Below, one piece after another: positions 5,449 through 7,377 of a stretch of DNA of 7,377 nt; within the stretch, counting starts at the first letter, position 1, and each line of letters opens with the position of its first letter. The position numbers and the translations under genes are program-made. The DNA comes from Fidelibacterota bacterium (GTDB taxonomy: Bacteria; Fidelibacterota; Marinisomatia; Marinisomatales; TCS55): contig PAIR01000048.1 in the NCBI GenBank assembly GCA_002704905.1, forward strand, positions 1 to 7,377. The letters run 5' to 3'. Below the pieces are notes generated by a model, which worked only from the letters and a program-made list of their open reading frames with translations, ran no database searches and had not been told where the DNA came from.

Positions 5449-6556
5449 GTGTTATATTGGAAAGGGTTGAGACTAAGCTAGTCACTTCATCAAATGAATT
5501 ACTGCGCCCAAAACTGATTCTAAGAGTTGAAAGATTTTGTTCTTCTAAAATACCCATTGCCTGAAGTATCAGAGATGGTTTAACTGAACCAGAACCACAA
5601 GCAGAACCGCTGGAGACTTCTATTCCTTCACGATCCAGCTTAGCTAATAAAATATCGCTGCGGTGTCCAGGGAAAGACACACTAATAACACCAGGGACAT
5701 GGTGTTCAGGGTGACCATTAAAAATAATATTTGGGCAGGCGATAGATATTTTTTCTTTGAATAAAAATTCTAAGTTTTCTAAATGTGATATACGTTTACT
5801 TATATTTTCCACCGCCAGTCTAACCGCTTCACTTAACCCTGCAATACCTGGGACATTTTCTGTCCCAGCTCTAAAATGACTTTCTTGACCGCCGCCGATA
5901 ATAAGGGGATTCAATAAAGCTCCATTTTTTTTATATAAAAATCCAACTCCCTTTGGGCCATAAAACTTATGACCAGAAAAACTCAAATAATCAGCATTTA
6001 GATCTTGAACTGATAAAGGTGTTTTTCCTAGAGCTTGAACCGTATCAGAATGAAAAGGAATGCCCTTTGATTGAGCGATTTTAATAAGTGCATTCATTGG
6101 ATTAATCGTTCCGACTTCATTGTTTACCATCATGATACTAATCAGTCCCGTATCAGATTGAATAGAATTTTTAAGATCTTCAGGGTTCACTTGTCCAAAT
6201 TCATCTACTGATAATGCCGTAAATGTGACTCCTAGTGGGGCAATTGTTTCTAAAACCTTTAATATAGCAGGGTGTTCAATAGCGGAAGTAATCACATGTT
6301 TTTTTTCAAGATGTGCAAGAGACCAGAGAACAATATTATTTGCTTCGGTTCCACTCCCCGTAAAAATAATTTCATTATGCGAAGCTTGAATCGCTTCAGC
6401 AATAGTTCTTCGCGCGGATTCAATTATTGATCGAGATTTTCGACCTGAAGCGTGTATACTAGATGGATTCCCAAAATGTATCTCAGATATTGAATTCATC
6501 GTTTCCAAAACTTGTGGATGAATGGGAGTTGTGGCGCTATGATCAAAATAGGGCAT
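5441..6556 (-). CDS. Cysteine desulfurase (NifS/IscS/YrvO type), probable MnmA sulfur donor
   Basis: This is a PLP-dependent aminotransferase-fold enzyme that removes sulfur from L-cysteine, leaving alanine and an enzyme-bound persulfide. Counting from ATG 6554-6556 it has 371 residues, shorter than IscS and closer to YrvO-like paralogues. It shows YFDHSATTP (3-11), GSGTEANN (67-74), the PLP-stacking His95 in SAIEHP, HSDTVQALGK with Asp171 (169-178), the Schiff-base lysine K197 in SGHK, and the catalytic Cys320 in SSGSACGSGS. An in-frame TTG two codons upstream (6560-6562) is possible, but the ATG gives the usual family N-terminus. No iscU, iscA or iscR flanks it. The 8-nt overlap with mnmA parallels the yrvO-mnmA pair of Bacillus and suggests dedicated sulfur delivery to tRNA thiolation, though it could also serve Fe-S assembly. 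Confidence 0.95.
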   Translation of the reverse strand: MPYFDHSATTPIHPQVLETMNSISEIHFGNPSSIHASGRKSRSIIESARRTIAEAIQASHNEIIFTGSGTEANNIVLWSLAHLEKKHVITSAIEHPAILKVLETIAPLGVTFTALSVDEFGQVNPEDLKNSIQSDTGLISIMMVNNEVGTINPMNALIKIAQSKGIPFHSDTVQALGKTPLSVQDLNADYLSFSGHKFYGPKGVGFLYKKNGALLNPLIIGGGQESHFRAGTENVPGIAGLSEAVRLAVENISKRISHLENLEFLFKEKISIACPNIIFNGHPEHHVPGVISVSFPGHRSDILLAKLDREGIEVSSGSACGSGSVKPSLILQAMGILEEQNLSTLRISFGRSNSFDEVTSLVSTLSNITHV

Positions 6557-6561
6557 AAACA

Positions 6562-6567
6562 ATTATA
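6562..6567 (-). promoter_or_regulatory. TATAAT -10-like element just before the desulfurase start
   Basis: The minus strand reads TATAATTGTTTATG, placing a consensus -10 five bases before the ATG, so a transcript would start at about the initiation codon. No -35 match is found 16-18 bp upstream (the sequence there is CCCCTT-like). It resembles the arrangement at 4319-4324 and could allow internal initiation in the operon, but AT-richness makes this uncertain. Confidence 0.25.
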
Positions 6568-6599
6568 ATTATTGATGTGAAATTAAGGGGAAAGGAGCA

Positions 6600-6612
6600 G
6601 ACCTTAAAGGTC
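6600..6612. repeat. Perfect 13-nt palindrome over the phosphoesterase stop codon
   Basis: GACCTT (6600-6605), a single central A, then AAGGTC (6607-6612) form a perfect inverted repeat that contains the phosphoesterase stop. A one-base centre is too tight for an RNA hairpin with all pairs formed, and no T-tract follows on the minus strand. It is therefore not a standard terminator. A dimeric protein site is conceivable, but nothing else supports one. Confidence 0.35.
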
Positions 6613-7377
6613 GTTTCTTATAGAAGCGTATCGTACCGTATTTTGTAGATTTGTATAAAAAGGTGGCTGCCTTTTTTCAAGAAGATTAATGGTCTCTGTT
6701 TTATCATAATCATAGCGAACCACATCCCATTCAAATTTGTCGCCAACAGTTAGAAAAGCAACCGCACCTCGAGGGTCATCATCAAATGGTAAGCCGGTAG
6801 CACCTTGGCAAAGAATAGTTAAGTTTTCTTTGGATTCATTTCGGGGTGTATGAACATGGCCGTGGATAAAAATAAATTTTTCAATTGTAGGATTACCCTT
6901 TTCAACATGTTTCCTCCATGCTAGTGCCTCATCTAAAGTTGGCGGAAGATCATCTCGTTGGTACCATGCATGAGTAAACTCTACTAAGGTATTACCTATA
7001 ATTTCACGGTGAGCAATATGCATGGCTGCACAGAATTCTACTCCTTCATTACCCAATTCATTAGCCGTCCATTCTTCATTGGCAACAATAGCTTGGCAAA
7101 TAGGGTCATCAGGAGACATACCTTCTAAGTTTGGCCTTTCCTCAGTCCATAGTTTTTCTAAAAGATATCGATCGTGATTTCCGCGAATAAAAATGCATTC
7201 AGGTATAGTTTTAAGGAGTTGAATTGTTGTTTTTGGATCTGGTCCCAAGGCAAAACAATCACCTAAGCAAATGATTTGATCAATACTTGAATGTTGCTCA
7301 ATTATAGAAAGACCTTTTCTTAATGCAGCAACATTAGAATGAACATCGGTGATTATTGCAAAGGTTTTAGAGCCCAT
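6604..7377 (-). CDS. Calcineurin-like metallophosphoesterase
   Basis: The 257-residue protein is a two-metal phosphoesterase of the YfcE/diadenosine-tetraphosphatase-like branch; the natural substrate cannot be told from sequence. All metal-binding blocks are present: DVHSN (D11, H13), GDCFALGP (D40), GNHD (N67, H68), the conserved His136 in VEFTHAWY, and GHVHTP (H174, H176). Residues 75-125 form a mixed charged/helical insertion between the metal blocks. The MGSKTFAIITDVHSN start is typical of the family, placing the metal motif at about residue 11. However, the ATG is the last codon of the window, so a longer N-terminus and the upstream regulatory region cannot be assessed. It lies 47 nt before the desulfurase start, on the same strand, and may head or sit within the operon. 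No link to sulfur chemistry is evident. Confidence 0.9.
   Translation of the reverse strand: MGSKTFAIITDVHSNVAALRKGLSIIEQHSSIDQIICLGDCFALGPDPKTTIQLLKTIPECIFIRGNHDRYLLEKLWTEERPNLEGMSPDDPICQAIVANEEWTANELGNEGVEFCAAMHIAHREIIGNTLVEFTHAWYQRDDLPPTLDEALAWRKHVEKGNPTIEKFIFIHGHVHTPRNESKENLTILCQGATGLPFDDDPRGAVAFLTVGDKFEWDVVRYDYDKTETINLLEKRQPPFYTNLQNTVRYASIRNDL

Noticed and set aside
640..7377. Mobile element, defence island or CRISPR in the gene run
   Set aside because: All genes are core or common envelope genes in one tight operon; no transposase, integrase, direct repeats or spacer arrays are seen.

Overview
The window is low-GC (AT-rich, moderate codon bias) bacterial chromosome carrying housekeeping genes. 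A tmRNA gene lies on the + strand at the left, facing a tightly packed minus-strand run of eight genes that fills the rest. The organism cannot be named with certainty. The tmRNA tag (ADYGYMAAA) recalls, from memory, the Chlorobium-type tag ADDYSYAMAA. Minus-strand starts mostly lack a clear Shine-Dalgarno, and a small exported protein is paired with a LytR_C-domain protein. Together these suggest a member of the FCB group, for instance a marine Marinimicrobia-like (SAR406) lineage. This placement is inference. I see no mobile element, CRISPR array, tRNA or transfer signature.

Region 1-283 has no convincing protein gene. It holds a promoter-like pair (62-91) and, starting where that promoter would initiate, three successive hairpins ending in a terminator-like stem with T-rich tail (98-250). 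I read this as a candidate small RNA or a long structured tmRNA leader. The tmRNA (ssrA, 284-632) follows. Its acceptor stem, T-arm, first pseudoknot, tag frame and conserved 3' block can all be read directly.

Region 640-7377 is one probable operon transcribed right to left: calcineurin-like metallophosphoesterase, NifS/YrvO-type cysteine desulfurase, mnmA, small exported protein, LytR_C-domain membrane protein, rsfS, argS, MarC-family membrane protein. Junctions are very tight: 47 nt, 8-nt overlap, 48 nt, 1-nt overlap, 9 nt, 26-nt overlap, 0 nt. The desulfurase and MnmA form a sulfur relay for 2-thiouridine in tRNA wobble positions. RsfS (ribosome silencing) and ArgS (Arg-tRNA charging) add to a translation theme that the convergent tmRNA (ribosome rescue) shares. 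The exported protein, LytR_C protein and MarC protein are envelope components of unknown exact role.

The window is mostly ordinary core genome. The best places for a second look are the structured, UUGGC-repeating RNA candidate upstream of ssrA, the short tmRNA tag, the 7-nt convergent junction between ssrA and the MarC gene, and the translationally coupled exported/LytR_C pair.
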